NCBI RefSeq assembly: GCF_005222755.1
Contig: NZ_STGD01000006.1
Coordinates: 221,167-285,166, forward strand
Origin: Roseomonas sp. HF4
GTDB taxonomy: Bacteria; Pseudomonadota; Alphaproteobacteria; Acetobacterales; Acetobacteraceae
Reading direction: 5' to 3'
Length of the DNA stretch: 64,000 nt
Shown here: positions 7,990 through 16,794 of the stretch, piece after piece
Layout: the number at the start of each line of letters is the position of its first letter
Numbering within the stretch: position 1 is the stretch's first letter
Made by a program: the position numbers and the translations under genes
Notes under the pieces: model-generated
The model's database searches: none
The model's input: only the letters and a program-made list of their open reading frames with translations
Told to the model about the DNA's origin: nothing

Positions 7990-8958
7990 ATGACCCCCAC
8001 GCGCCGCACGGCGATGCTCGCCGCCGCCGCCTTCGTCGCACCTGCTGTCGCGCGCGCGCAGCCGCGCTGGCCGGACCGCCCGGTGACGCTCGTCAACCCC
8101 TATGCGCCCGGCGGCTCGACCGATTTCTCGACGCGCCTGGTGGCAGCGCGGATGGAGGCGGTGCTCGGCCAGTCCGTGGTCGTGGAGGCCCGCCCCGGCG
8201 CCGGCACCGCGGTCGCCAACGCGCATGTCGCGGCGCAGCGGCCGGACGGCTACACGCTGCTGATGGGGACGACTTCGCTCGCGGTGCTGCCGGCGCTGCA
8301 GCCGGCCTCCCAGCCGCGGGACCCGGTCGCCGCCTTCGCGCCCTGCGGCCCGGCCACGAAATCCTACTTCGTGCTGCACGTGCACCCCGACCTGCCGGCG
8401 CGCACGACCGCCGAGCTGATCGCCTATGCCCGCGCCAACCCCGGCAAGCTGAGCTGGGGCAGTTCCGGCACCGGCGCGATCAACCACATGTCCTTCGAGC
8501 TGTTCCGCGCGCAGACGCGGATCGACGCCGTGCACGTGCCCTATCGCGGCGGCGCCCCGGCGCTGATCGACCTGCAGGCGGGACGCATCCAGGCCATGTT
8601 CTCGGCCACGCAGGAAGCCGGACCGTCGATGGAGGCGGGCAAGACGCGCGGCATCGCCGTGACCGCGCCGCGCGCCATTGCACGCCTGCCGAACCTGCCG
8701 CCGATCGCCGACGCGGTGCCCGGCTACGAGACGGTGTTCTGGCAGGGCGTCTTCGCCCCCGCCGGCACCCCCGCACCCGTCGTCGCGCAGATCGAGGCGG
8801 CGCTGAAGGCCGCGACCGCCGACGCCGGCGTCATCGAGCGCCTGGCCGGCGCCGGTATCGAGACCTGGCCGGGCGATGCGGCGACACTGCGCACGACACT
8901 GGCCCGCGACGTCGAGACCTGGACGCGCATCATCCGCGAGGCGAACATCCAGGCCTGA
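7990..8958 (+). CDS. Bug/TctC-family periplasmic solute-binding protein
   Basis: A 322-residue receptor of the tripartite tricarboxylate transporter (TTT) family. Signal sequence [23 protein letters not shown], then [39 protein letters not shown] and [16 protein letters not shown], the standard Bug blocks. Shine-Dalgarno GGGAGGA precedes ATG 7990. No TctA/TctB membrane gene is nearby, so it is one of three orphan Bug receptors in the window. It is divergent from phnC across the Pho box. Bug proteins bind carboxylates and many small acids; the ligand cannot be predicted. Confidence 0.9.
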   Translation: MTPTRRTAMLAAAAFVAPAVARAQPRWPDRPVTLVNPYAPGGSTDFSTRLVAARMEAVLGQSVVVEARPGAGTAVANAHVAAQRPDGYTLLMGTTSLAVLPALQPASQPRDPVAAFAPCGPATKSYFVLHVHPDLPARTTAELIAYARANPGKLSWGSSGTGAINHMSFELFRAQTRIDAVHVPYRGGAPALIDLQAGRIQAMFSATQEAGPSMEAGKTRGIAVTAPRAIARLPNLPPIADAVPGYETVFWQGVFAPAGTPAPVVAQIEAALKAATADAGVIERLAGAGIETWPGDAATLRTTLARDVETWTRIIREANIQA

Positions 8959-9050
8959 TGGTTGGCGCGCGAAGGTTCACTTTCGTGCCCCTCGGGCGCC
9001 GGGCGGGCCGCAGGTCGGAACTCGTACGCTTGGCGTGGGGCGAGGCCAGG

Positions 9051-9160
9051 GCGGGGAGAAGGGACCTTCCCCCCCCCGTCCCCCCGACCTTCTTTGGGAC
9101 CTGGGGCTCCGAGGTGCGGGGCAGCCGCGTGGGCTTGGCGCCGGCGCGGCACTTGCTAGG
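9051..9160. repeat. Family A intergenic repeat, degenerate copy A2
   Basis: The left part is preserved (GGGGAGAAGGGACCTTCCCC, then GACCTTCTTTGGGACCTGG); the right arm survives only as CTTGGCGCCGGCGCGGCACTTG. It lies in the 256-base gap between the Bug gene and the first tandem receptor gene. Confidence 0.6.
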
Positions 9161-9214
9161 CTCCCGATCCGGGGCGGCGCGACCTATGCCGGCCCGCCAC
9201 AACGGGAGAGGCCG

Positions 9215-10828
9215 ATGACAACGACATCACGCCTGCTGGGCGGCGCCGTCGCCGCCGCCGTCGCGCTGGGCGCGACCGCCGCGGACGCGCAGCAACCGCG
9301 CACCCTGCGCATCGCCATGACCGCGACCGACGTGCCAACCACCACCGGCATGCCGAACAACGGCTTCGAGGGCATGCGCTTCCTCGGCTACCCGATCTTC
9401 GAATCCCTGGTGCTCTGGGACCTGTCGAACCCGCGCGAGCCCGCAGGGCTGCGCCCGGGGCTCGCGGAACGCTGGGAACAGGATGCCGCCGACCCCAAGG
9501 TCTGGCGCTTCCACCTCCGCCGCGGCGTAACCTTCCATGACGGCACCGCCTTCAACGCCGACGCCGTCGTCTGGAACCTCGACCGGTTCTTCCGCAACGA
9601 CAGCCCGCAATTCGACGCGACGGGCAGCGCCATCACGCGCGGGCGAATCCCGGTGATGGAATCGTACCGCAAGATCGACGACCACACGGTCGAGCTGGTG
9701 ACGACGCGACCCGTCTCCTACTGGCCCTACCTCGTCACCTACATCCTGATGACCTCGCCCAATTCCTGGGAACAGGGCGGGCGGGACTGGGGCCGGGTGG
9801 CGGCGCTGCCGCCGGCGGGCACCGGGCCGTTCCGCCTCAGCCGCTTCACGCCGCGGCAATCGGCGGAACTGACGCGCAACGACACCTACTGGAACGCGAA
9901 CGGCCGCGCGCGGCTCGACCGCGTCCTGCTGCTGCCGATGCCCGAGGCGACGACGCGGCTCGCCGCGCTGCGCTCCGGCCAGGTGGACTGGATCGAGGTG
10001 CCGCCGCCCGACGCCATCGCGTCCCTGCGGTCCGCGGGCTTCACCATCAGCACCGGCTCCTATCCGCATGTCTGGCCCTGGGTCTTCGCCGCCGGGCGGG
10101 ACGGCAGCGCCGTGCAGGACGTGCGCGTGCGCCAGGCGCTGAACTACTGCTTCGACCGTGCCGGCATGGTGCAGCTGCTGAACGGCACGGGCGAGCCATC
10201 GGTCGGCTTCTTCAAGGCGAACGACCCGAATTTCGGCAACCCGCAGAACCGCTACCGGCTCGACCCGGCGCGCGGCCGCGCGCTGCTGGCCGAGGCCGGC
10301 TTCACGGCGCAGCGGCCGCTGTCGATCCGCATCGGCATCTCGACCTCGGGCTCGGGGCAGATGCTGCCGCTGCCGATGAACGAGTTCCTGCAGCAGTCGC
10401 TGAAGGAGAATTGCGGCGTCGATGTCGCCTTCGAGGTGGTGGAGTGGAACACGCTGCTGGGCGCGCTGCGCGTCGCGCCCGACCAGCCGCAATGGCTGCG
10501 CGCGGATGCGGTGAACATCTCGCTGGTCTCCTCCGACCCGTCGCAGATGGCGCGCTGGTTCATGTCGGCCAACTTTTCCCCACGGGGCTCGAATTCGGGC
10601 CATTGGCGGGACGCGCAGTTCGACGCGGCCTTCGCGGCCCTCGAGACCGAGCGCGATCCCGCGCGCATCACGCAACTGCTGCGCACCGCGCATGAGCGGC
10701 TGGTGGACAACCCGCCCTGGCTCTGGATCGTGCACGACCTGAACCCGCGGGCGATGAGCCGGCGCGTGCGCGGCTTCACCCCGGCGCAGTCCTGGTTCCA
10801 GGACCTGACGACGGTGGAAGTGCAGTAG
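9215..10828 (+). CDS. ABC transporter solute-binding protein, family 5 (tandem paralogue 1)
   Basis: A 537-residue SBP_bac_5 receptor with a classical signal peptide (about residues 1-27, cleavage after ATAADA). The block TTTGMPNNGFEGMRFLGYP and many others are almost identical to the next gene at 11055, so the pair arose by tandem duplication. GVTFHDGTAFNADAVVWNL and GTGPFRLSRF are family motifs. Shine-Dalgarno GGGAGAGG precedes ATG 9215. No transporter membrane genes are near. The ligand is unknown; differences between the two copies may reflect changed specificity. Confidence 0.9.
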   Translation: MTTTSRLLGGAVAAAVALGATAADAQQPRTLRIAMTATDVPTTTGMPNNGFEGMRFLGYPIFESLVLWDLSNPREPAGLRPGLAERWEQDAADPKVWRFHLRRGVTFHDGTAFNADAVVWNLDRFFRNDSPQFDATGSAITRGRIPVMESYRKIDDHTVELVTTRPVSYWPYLVTYILMTSPNSWEQGGRDWGRVAALPPAGTGPFRLSRFTPRQSAELTRNDTYWNANGRARLDRVLLLPMPEATTRLAALRSGQVDWIEVPPPDAIASLRSAGFTISTGSYPHVWPWVFAAGRDGSAVQDVRVRQALNYCFDRAGMVQLLNGTGEPSVGFFKANDPNFGNPQNRYRLDPARGRALLAEAGFTAQRPLSIRIGISTSGSGQMLPLPMNEFLQQSLKENCGVDVAFEVVEWNTLLGALRVAPDQPQWLRADAVNISLVSSDPSQMARWFMSANFSPRGSNSGHWRDAQFDAAFAALETERDPARITQLLRTAHERLVDNPPWLWIVHDLNPRAMSRRVRGFTPAQSWFQDLTTVEVQ

Positions 10829-10900
10829 CGGGCCCGCTTTTTCGCCCTCAGGCGCCGGCGCCGCCATCCGGCGGCTTGGCTATCGCGCCGCGCACTGCCG

Positions 10901-10971
10901 CGCCGGGCGGACGTGTCGGCCTGGGCGCGGTCGCGCCTTGCGCTCCCGGATCGCGGCAGGGCCGCGATCCG
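10901..10971 (+). ncRNA. Family C 71-nt structured element, copy C1
   Basis: The element starts with CGCCGGGCGG, contains hairpin GGCGC-GGTC-GCGCC, then TGCGCTCC and an 11-bp hairpin (10947-10957 with 10961-10971, loop AGG). Copy C2 at 12675 has exactly the same length and the same second stem with three compensated pairs. It follows the 9215 gene by 72 bases. It may be a 3' UTR or terminator structure or a mobile RNA-forming repeat. Confidence 0.5.
10947..10971 (+). terminator. 11-bp hairpin closing element C1, probable terminator
   Basis: CGGATCGCGGC, loop AGG, and its perfect complement. No T-run follows. It is the 3' hairpin of the C1 element between the two tandem receptor genes. Confidence 0.45.
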
Positions 10972-11054
10972 CCTCCGACGGTGCGGCCCGCTTCTTGCGT
11001 CATCCCGTTGCGACGGGCGGCACCCCGCCGCCCCTGCAGCGGGGAGACCATTCC

Positions 11055-12665
11055 ATGAGCAGGTTCCGGCGGATATCCGCCTATGCGCTGGGCGGGGCGA
11101 TGCTCGTCGCGGCCGGCACGGCGCTGGCGCAGCAGCCGCGCACGCTCCGCATCGCCATGACGGCCTCCGACGTGCCGACCACGACCGGCATGCCGAACAA
11201 CGGCTTCGAGGGCATGCGCTTCCTCGGCTACCCGATCTTCGAATCCATGGTGCTCTGGGACCTCTCGGATCCCTCGAAGCCCGCGGGGCTCCGCCCGGGC
11301 CTCGCGGAACGCTGGGAACAGGACCCGAACGACCCAAAGACCTGGATCTTCCATCTGCGCCGCGGCGTGACGTTCCATGACGGCACGCCGGTCAACGCCG
11401 ATGCGGTGATCTGGAACTACGACCGCTTCTTCCGCAACGACAGCCCGCAATTCGAGCCGGCCGCGTCGGGCATCACGCGCGCGCGCACGCCGATCATGGC
11501 GTCCTACCGCAAGATCGACGAATTCACCGTCGCGCTGACGACGAACCGCGTCGCCTCCTACTTCCCCTACATGGTGGTCTACCACCTGCTCGCCTCCCCG
11601 CAGGCGTGGGAGACGGCTGGGCGGGACTGGGCGCGCGTCGCCAACGCGCCGGCCGGCACCGGCCCCTTCCGCCTGTCGCGCTTCGTGCCGCGGCAATCGG
11701 TGGAGCTGGCGCGCCATGACGGCTACTGGGACACGGCGCGCCGCGCGCGTCTCGACCGCATCCTTCTGCAGCCGATGCCCGAGGCGAACACCCGCCTCGC
11801 GGCGCTGCGCTCCGGCCAGGTGGATTGGATCGAGGTGCCGCCGCCCGATGCCATCCCCTCGCTCCGCGCCGCCGGCTTCAACGTCACCACCGGCTCCTAC
11901 CCGCATGTCTGGCCGTGGTTCTTCCAGATGAACGGCGACCGCACGCCATTCCGCGACGTGCGCGTGCGCCAGGGGCTGAACTACTGCGTCGACCGCGCAG
12001 GCCTCGTGCAGCTGCTGAACGGCACGGCGGAGCCCTCGGTCGGCTGGCTGAAGCCGAACGACCCCGCCTTCGGCACGCCGGAGCACCGCTACCGGCTCGA
12101 CCCCGCGCGCGGCCGCGCGCTGCTCGCCGAAGCGGGCTTCAACGCGCAGAACCCGCTCCGCTTCCGCGTCATGATCTCGACCAGCGGATCGGGCCAGATG
12201 CTGCCGCTGCCGATGAACGAGTTCCTGCAACAGAACCTGCGGGAGGCCTGCGGCGTCCAGGTCGAATTCGAGGTGACCGACTGGCAGAACCTGCTCAACG
12301 CCACACGGAGCGCCTGGGACGGGCCGATCGTGGCGAACATCCAGTCGCTCAACCCGTCCTCGCCGTCCTCGGACCCGTCGGTGATGGCGCGCTACTTCCT
12401 GCGTGCGTTTCAGCCGCCCAACGGCTTCAACTGGCCGGGCTTCTCGGACGACCGCTTCGAGGCCGCCTTCGCGCGGCTGGAAGCGGCGCGCACGCCGGCC
12501 GAGACCCAGGCCGCCTATGCCGAGGCGCATGCCCGCGTGGTCGACAACCCGCCCTGGTTGTTCATCGTGCACGACCTCAACCCGCGTGCGATGCATCGGC
12601 GGGTGACGGGCTTTACCTCGGCGCAGTCCTGGTTCCAGGACCTGGTTCCCGTGGGTCTTCAGTAG
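11055..12665 (+). CDS. ABC transporter solute-binding protein, family 5 (tandem paralogue 2)
   Basis: A 536-residue SBP_bac_5 receptor closely similar along its whole length to the 9215 gene product: the same block after the signal peptide, FRNDSPQFEPAASGITRART, VDWIEVPPPDAIPSLRAAGF, VHDLNPRAMHRRVTGF. The signal peptide is residues 1-27 (cleavage after GTALA). Shine-Dalgarno GGGGAG before ATG 11055. The 71-nt element follows both copies, so the duplicated unit probably included the 3' flank. Orphan receptor, ligand unknown. Confidence 0.9.
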   Translation: MSRFRRISAYALGGAMLVAAGTALAQQPRTLRIAMTASDVPTTTGMPNNGFEGMRFLGYPIFESMVLWDLSDPSKPAGLRPGLAERWEQDPNDPKTWIFHLRRGVTFHDGTPVNADAVIWNYDRFFRNDSPQFEPAASGITRARTPIMASYRKIDEFTVALTTNRVASYFPYMVVYHLLASPQAWETAGRDWARVANAPAGTGPFRLSRFVPRQSVELARHDGYWDTARRARLDRILLQPMPEANTRLAALRSGQVDWIEVPPPDAIPSLRAAGFNVTTGSYPHVWPWFFQMNGDRTPFRDVRVRQGLNYCVDRAGLVQLLNGTAEPSVGWLKPNDPAFGTPEHRYRLDPARGRALLAEAGFNAQNPLRFRVMISTSGSGQMLPLPMNEFLQQNLREACGVQVEFEVTDWQNLLNATRSAWDGPIVANIQSLNPSSPSSDPSVMARYFLRAFQPPNGFNWPGFSDDRFEAAFARLEAARTPAETQAAYAEAHARVVDNPPWLFIVHDLNPRAMHRRVTGFTSAQSWFQDLVPVGLQ

Positions 12666-12674
12666 GCCCTCAGG

Positions 12675-12745
12675 CGCCGGGCGGGAAGGCTGGCCTGGGC
12701 GCGGTCGCGCCATGCGCTCCCGGCCCGAGGCGATGCCTCGGGCCG
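12675..12745 (+). ncRNA. Family C 71-nt structured element, copy C2
   Basis: Same length as copy C1 with no insertions: shared CGCCGGGCGG, GGCCTGGGCGCGGTCGCGCC and TGCGCTCC, then an 11-bp stem with loop GAT (12721-12745). Three stem pairs differ from C1 and all remain complementary. It starts 9 bases after the stop codon of the second tandem receptor gene. Confidence 0.5.
12721..12745 (+). terminator. 11-bp hairpin closing element C2, probable terminator
   Basis: CGGCCCGAGGC, loop GAT, GCCTCGGGCCG, located 55 bases after the receptor stop codon. No T-run follows. Confidence 0.45.
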
Positions 12746-12846
12746 AGGTAGCGTTCGCCCTCACGCGCCCGGGGGTCGCATCCGCAGGGTCCGGCTTCCC
12801 CATCGGTGCGCGACGCGACACGATGCCGCCGAAGGAGGACCCGCCC

Positions 12847-13173
12847 ATGATCGTCGACCTGCGCATCTACACATGCCTGCCCAACCGCGTGGCGGAATTC
12901 GTCGCGCTGTATGAGGACAAGGGCTGGCCGATCCAGCAGAAGCACCTCGGCAACTGCGTCGGCTGGTACACCACCATCGAGGGCGCGCTGAACACCATCG
13001 TCCACATGTGGGGCTACCAGGACCAGGCCGACCGCGAGCGGCGCCGCGCCGCCATGGCCGCCGATCCCGCCTGGGCCGACTACCTGGCCGAGGTCGGCAG
13101 GCGCGGCATCCTCGTCAACATGGAAAACCGCATCGTGAAGCCCGCACCCTTCTTCGCCGCACAGCGCGGATGA
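12847..13173 (+). CDS. NIPSNAP family protein
   Basis: A 108-residue small cytoplasmic protein with the dimeric alpha/beta-barrel look of NIPSNAP: MIVDLRIYTCLPNRVAEFVALY at the start (seen here in two parts, strand then helix), HLGNCVGWYTTIEG and IVHMWGYQDQADRERRRAAM. Such proteins are often found beside catabolic genes, with no agreed reaction. A strong Shine-Dalgarno AAGGAGGA fixes ATG 12847; the frame open further upstream runs through element C2 and is not coding. Its stop overlaps the next start (ATGA at 13170). Confidence 0.88.
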   Translation: MIVDLRIYTCLPNRVAEFVALYEDKGWPIQQKHLGNCVGWYTTIEGALNTIVHMWGYQDQADRERRRAAMAADPAWADYLAEVGRRGILVNMENRIVKPAPFFAAQRG

Positions 13174-13538
13174 TCTGCGGGCTCGCGGCGCTCCTTCTCT
13201 GCCAATTGGCTGGGGAGGCGCTGGCACGCGCCCTCGCGCTGCCCGTCCCCGGGCCCGTCATCGGCATGGCGCTGCTGTTCGCCGCGCTGCTTGCGCACCG
13301 CAGGCCCGGCCCGCCGGAGGATGTCGCGCGTGTCGCCGACGGCCTGCTCGCGCATCTCGGCCTGCTCTTCGTGCCGGCCTGCCGCGGCGTCGTGCTGCAT
13401 CTGCCGCTGCTGGCGCGGGACCGGGCGCCGCTGTCGCTCACGATCCTCGTCGGTACGCTGGCGGCGATCGGCGCGACGGGACTGCTGGCGCAGGCGCTGC
13501 TGCTGCCGCTGCTCTGGCGCGTGTTCGGCGGGACGTGA
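13170..13538 (+). CDS. CidA/LrgA family holin-like membrane protein
   Basis: A 122-residue protein with four predicted helices; LPVPGPVIGMALLFAALL is the LrgA/CidA signature, followed by LGLLFVPACRGVVLHLPLL. CidA/LrgA proteins work with LrgB/CidB in autolysis control and in pyruvate or glycolate movement. No lrgB-like gene follows (the next gene is convergent), so it is unpaired here. It is coupled to the NIPSNAP gene by a 4-base ATGA overlap, an odd pairing with no obvious common function. Confidence 0.85.
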   Translation: MICGLAALLLCQLAGEALARALALPVPGPVIGMALLFAALLAHRRPGPPEDVARVADGLLAHLGLLFVPACRGVVLHLPLLARDRAPLSLTILVGTLAAIGATGLLAQALLLPLLWRVFGGT

Positions 13539-13565
13539 CGGCGGCGCCAGGCTCTGGGAGCGCGG

Positions 13566-13703
13566 CGGGAAGGTCGGGGGAGGTGAACCTCCCCCAAGCC
13601 CCCTCCCTTCCTTGGAACCTGGCGCCACACCTGGGAGGCCCGGCGCCAAGTGCGAAAGAAGGTTGAGGGGGGTGCGGGGGGAGAAGTTCTCTTCTCCCCT
13701 CGC
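13566..13703. repeat. Family A palindromic intergenic repeat, copy A3 (inverted)
   Basis: Reads in the opposite orientation to A1: hairpin GGGGGAGGTGAACCTCCCCC, CTTCCTTGGAACCTGGCGCC, CCGGCGCCAAGTGCGAAAGA, then the hairpin with GGGGGGAGAAG and CTTCTCCCC arms. It fills the gap between convergent cidA and the EamA gene. Confidence 0.85.
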
Positions 13704-13714
13704 CGCTTGCCCCG

Positions 13715-14620
13715 TCACCGCCCCAGCAGCACCAGCACCACCCCCGCCACCACCACCAGCGCGCCGATCACGTCGCTGCGCTTCATGCGTTCCTTTAGGA
13801 AGAAGCGGCTGAACAGCAGGGTGAACAGGATCTCGACTTGCCCCACCGCGCGCACCAGCGCCACGGGGGCGTAGGCGAAGCCCGTGAACCAGCAGGCCGA
13901 GCCGCAGGCCGACAGCGCCCCCACCTGCGCCGACGACCGCCAGCTGCGGAACAGCATCGGCACCGAGGCGGGCTCGCGCGCCAGCAGCCAGGACCCCTGC
14001 ATCAGCGTCTGCAGCGTGTTGATCACGACCAGCGTCTCGAGCGCGCGCAGCGTCGCGTCCGGCCCGTCCAGCTCCTGCGTCGCCGCGCGGATGGCGATCG
14101 CGCAGAGCGCGAAGGCGAAGCCCGCGCCAAGCCCATAGACCGCCGAGGGCTGCGCCGTCGCCGCCAGCATGTCCCGCAGCGAGGAGACCCGCCCGGCGAG
14201 CGACAGGTACAGCGTGCCGCCCACCGACACCGCGATTCCCGCCCAGGCCAGCGCCGTGAATCCCTCGCCCAGGAAGATCAGCGCGATGAAGGCTGCCTGC
14301 ACCGCCTCGGTCTTGGAATAGGCCGTGCCCACCGCGAAGCCGCGCTGCGCGAAGGACATGATCAGCAGGTTGGTGCCGATGATCTGCCCGAGCCCGCCCA
14401 GCACGCAATACAGCAGGTAGGTCCAGGACGGCGCCGAGAGGCTGCCGCCCATCAGCGCGAGATAGAGCACCACCAGCAGGACGCCGACCGGCACGCCATA
14501 GAGGTAGCGCACCACCGCCGCCGCATTGACCGACATCTGCCCGCGCAGTCGCTGCTGCAACGCGGTGCGCCAGGTCTGGAACAGCCCGGCGAGGAGAGTC
14601 GCGGCAACCCAGATCGGCAT
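13715..14620 (-). CDS. EamA/DMT-family transporter
   Basis: A 301-residue inner-membrane protein with about ten helices in two EamA repeats. Features: IIGTNLLIMSFAQRGFAVGT and TEAVQAAFIALIFLGE in the first half, VGQVEILFTLLFSRFFLKE in the second, the usual end-of-repeat Glu motif. DMT proteins export amino acids, nucleosides and other metabolites. It is the last gene of a tightly packed minus-strand run; its ATG overlaps the upstream stop (TGATG at 14620), suggesting export of a product or by-product of that pathway. Substrate unknown. Confidence 0.88.
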   Translation of the reverse strand: MPIWVAATLLAGLFQTWRTALQQRLRGQMSVNAAAVVRYLYGVPVGVLLVVLYLALMGGSLSAPSWTYLLYCVLGGLGQIIGTNLLIMSFAQRGFAVGTAYSKTEAVQAAFIALIFLGEGFTALAWAGIAVSVGGTLYLSLAGRVSSLRDMLAATAQPSAVYGLGAGFAFALCAIAIRAATQELDGPDATLRALETLVVINTLQTLMQGSWLLAREPASVPMLFRSWRSSAQVGALSACGSACWFTGFAYAPVALVRAVGQVEILFTLLFSRFFLKERMKRSDVIGALVVVAGVVLVLLGR

Positions 14621-15771
14621 CAGCCCAGCCGCGGGTCCAGCCAGGGCCGCGGCATCGGTTGCCAGGGCGTGAGCCGCGCGCCGGCCTCGTCGATCGCGTT
14701 GCCGAGGCCCGGCGCCGCGGAAAGTGTCGCGGCCCCGCGCGCGAAGCGAAGGTCGTGGCCGGCCGCCAGCGTGAAGAAGCGCTCGGTCTCGCCGAACTGC
14801 ACCTCGAGCGGCAGCAGGTTCGGGATGGTGGCGCAGAGATGCACGGAATGCGCGTGGCAGACCGGCCCCGTCGGGTTGTGCGGCGCGACCTCGACGCCCG
14901 CGGTCTGCGCGAGCGCCGCGATGCGTCGGATCTCCTCGTGCCCGCCCGCGTATTTCATGTCGGGCATCACCACGTCGTAGCAGCCGGCCTCGATGATGGT
15001 CCGATAGGCGCCGATGCCGGCCAGCGATTCCGCGCCCGCCAGCCGCATGCCGCGGTCATTCGCCATGGCGCGCAGGCGACGGATCGCGGCGTGGTTCGCC
15101 TCGGCCACCGGGCATTCCAGCCAGAACAGGCCGAAGGGCGCGACATCCTGCACGAGACGCGCCGCGCCGCCGGGGGAAAAGCGCCAATGCGCATCGACCA
15201 TCACGTCGACCTCGCGCCCGACCGCATCGCGCACCGCGGCGATGCGATCGAGGCCCTGCGCATAGGCCGCGCGCATGGCGGGATCGGCCGCATCCTCCCA
15301 CACGAAGGGTTCGAACGGGGCGAGCTTCACGGCGCGGAAGCCCTCGGCCACGGCGCGCCGCGCGGCGGCGGCGAAGCCCTCCGGCGTGCGCGGATTGGCG
15401 CCGCGGTTGATGTTGGCATAGAGCGGCACTGCGTCCCGCAGCGCGCCGCCCAGCATGGCGTGGATCGGCCGCCCCGCCGCCTGCCCCGCCAGGTCCCAGA
15501 GCGCCTGCTCGAAGGCCGAGAGCACGGCATGCGCGACGAGCCCGCCCGGCGCATGCGGGATCAACCGCGCGAGCCGGTTGCGGTTGCCCGCATCCTCGCC
15601 CGCGACATTCGCCGCAAGCCGCGCGGCCTCGGCCTCCAGCAGCGCCTCCTGGTTCGCCAGCGTGCATTCGCCGGTGCCGGTGCGCCCGCATTCCGTGCGC
15701 ACCAGAAGGAAGGACCAGTTGGTCTTAGGCGTGACGTTGACGCCGAGGAATTCGAGCGCGGCGATGCGCAT
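14620..15771 (-). CDS. Mandelate racemase/muconate lactonizing (enolase superfamily) enzyme
   Basis: A 383-residue enolase-superfamily enzyme. The N-terminal capping domain ends about residue 125; the barrel has AVKLAPFEP (Lys base), VMVDAHWRF (first metal Asp), WLECPV (second acidic ligand), AGAESLAG (third) and APHNPTGPV (His). The last motif resembles sugar-acid dehydratases more than muconate cycloisomerases. The metal ligands and catalytic Lys/His are intact, so it should be active in abstracting a proton alpha to a carboxylate. It begins 1 base after the Bug gene stop, within the minus-strand operon. Substrate unknown. Confidence 0.88.
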   Translation of the reverse strand: MRIAALEFLGVNVTPKTNWSFLLVRTECGRTGTGECTLANQEALLEAEAARLAANVAGEDAGNRNRLARLIPHAPGGLVAHAVLSAFEQALWDLAGQAAGRPIHAMLGGALRDAVPLYANINRGANPRTPEGFAAAARRAVAEGFRAVKLAPFEPFVWEDAADPAMRAAYAQGLDRIAAVRDAVGREVDVMVDAHWRFSPGGAARLVQDVAPFGLFWLECPVAEANHAAIRRLRAMANDRGMRLAGAESLAGIGAYRTIIEAGCYDVVMPDMKYAGGHEEIRRIAALAQTAGVEVAPHNPTGPVCHAHSVHLCATIPNLLPLEVQFGETERFFTLAAGHDLRFARGAATLSAAPGLGNAIDEAGARLTPWQPMPRPWLDPRLG

Positions 15772-15772
15772 C

Positions 15773-16744
15773 CTACTGCGCCGTGATGTTCGCGGCGGCG
15801 GCCAGGCGCTTCCACTGCGCGATGTCGCGCTCGATCCGCTGCTGGAATTCCGCCGGCGTCGAGACCACCAGGGAGCCGCCCAGCAGCCGCACGCGGTCGC
15901 GCAGCTGCGCGTTGTCGCGCAGCTTCACGAGTTCTGCGAGCAGCCGCTCGCGCGCGGCCGCCGGGGTGCCCTTCGGCGCCAGGATGCCGTTCCAGGCGAC
16001 GGTCTCGAAGCCGGGCAGGCCGCTTTCGTGCACCGTCGGCGTGTCGGGCAGGTCGCCCAGGCGCGTCATCGAGGTCACGGCCAGCAGCTTCACCTCGCCG
16101 CTGCGCACCTGCGGCATGACGTTGACCAGGTTGGCGAAGGCGACCGGCGCCTCGCCCGCGATCACCGCCTGCACCAGCGCCGGCGCGCCGCGATACGGCA
16201 CGTGGACGATGTCGAGCCCGGCCTGGTTCTTGAACAGCTCCATGTTCATGTGCGCCGAGGAGCCGACGCCGGCCGAGGCGTAGTTCAGCGCACCGGGGCG
16301 CGCGCGAATGGCCGCGATCAGCCCCGCCACGTCCGCCACCGGCAGCACGCGGCTGTTCACGATCAGCGCATTCGGCCCGATCACCAGCAGCGACACCGGG
16401 TCGAAGGCGTTGGTCAGGTCGTAGGGCAGGTCCCGGTAGATGGCGGCGTTGATCCCGTTCGAACCCGCATTGCCGAGCAGGAAGGAATAGCCGTCCGGGG
16501 GCGCGCGGAAGGCGGCCTCGACGCCGATGCGCCCGCCGGCGCCGCCACGGTTCTCGATCACGAAGGGCTGGCCGAGCGCGCCTTCGAGCAGCGGCGCCAC
16601 CAGCCGCGCGGTGGTGTCGTTCCCGGTGCCCGGCGTGTCGGGCAGGATCAGGCGCACGGGGCGCGCGGGCCACGCGGGCTGGGCCAGTGCCGGCGCGGCG
16701 AGCGCGGCGGACGCGGCCGCAAGCAGGTGGCGGCGATGGATCAT
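15773..16744 (-). CDS. Bug/TctC-family periplasmic solute-binding protein
   Basis: A 323-residue Bug receptor: signal MIHRRHLLAAASAALAAPALA, then PVRLILPDTPGTGNDTTARL, LGQPFVIENRGGAGGRIG and VPYRGAPALVQAVIAGEAPV. ATG 16744 begins the signal peptide. It lies between the amidohydrolase (50-base gap) and the enolase-superfamily gene (1-base gap) and is probably the receptor for that pathway's substrate. No TTT membrane genes are present in the window. Confidence 0.9.
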   Translation of the reverse strand: MIHRRHLLAAASAALAAPALAQPAWPARPVRLILPDTPGTGNDTTARLVAPLLEGALGQPFVIENRGGAGGRIGVEAAFRAPPDGYSFLLGNAGSNGINAAIYRDLPYDLTNAFDPVSLLVIGPNALIVNSRVLPVADVAGLIAAIRARPGALNYASAGVGSSAHMNMELFKNQAGLDIVHVPYRGAPALVQAVIAGEAPVAFANLVNVMPQVRSGEVKLLAVTSMTRLGDLPDTPTVHESGLPGFETVAWNGILAPKGTPAAARERLLAELVKLRDNAQLRDRVRLLGGSLVVSTPAEFQQRIERDIAQWKRLAAAANITAQ

Positions 16745-16794
16745 GGCTTGTTCCTCCCGAACTGCGCGCAGCGTGGCCTGAACCGCGCCGCGCA

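Noticed and set aside
13539..13714. Missing lrgB/cidB gene after cidA
   Set aside because: The region is fully explained by family A copy A3; no coding sequence of LrgB length exists before the convergent gene.
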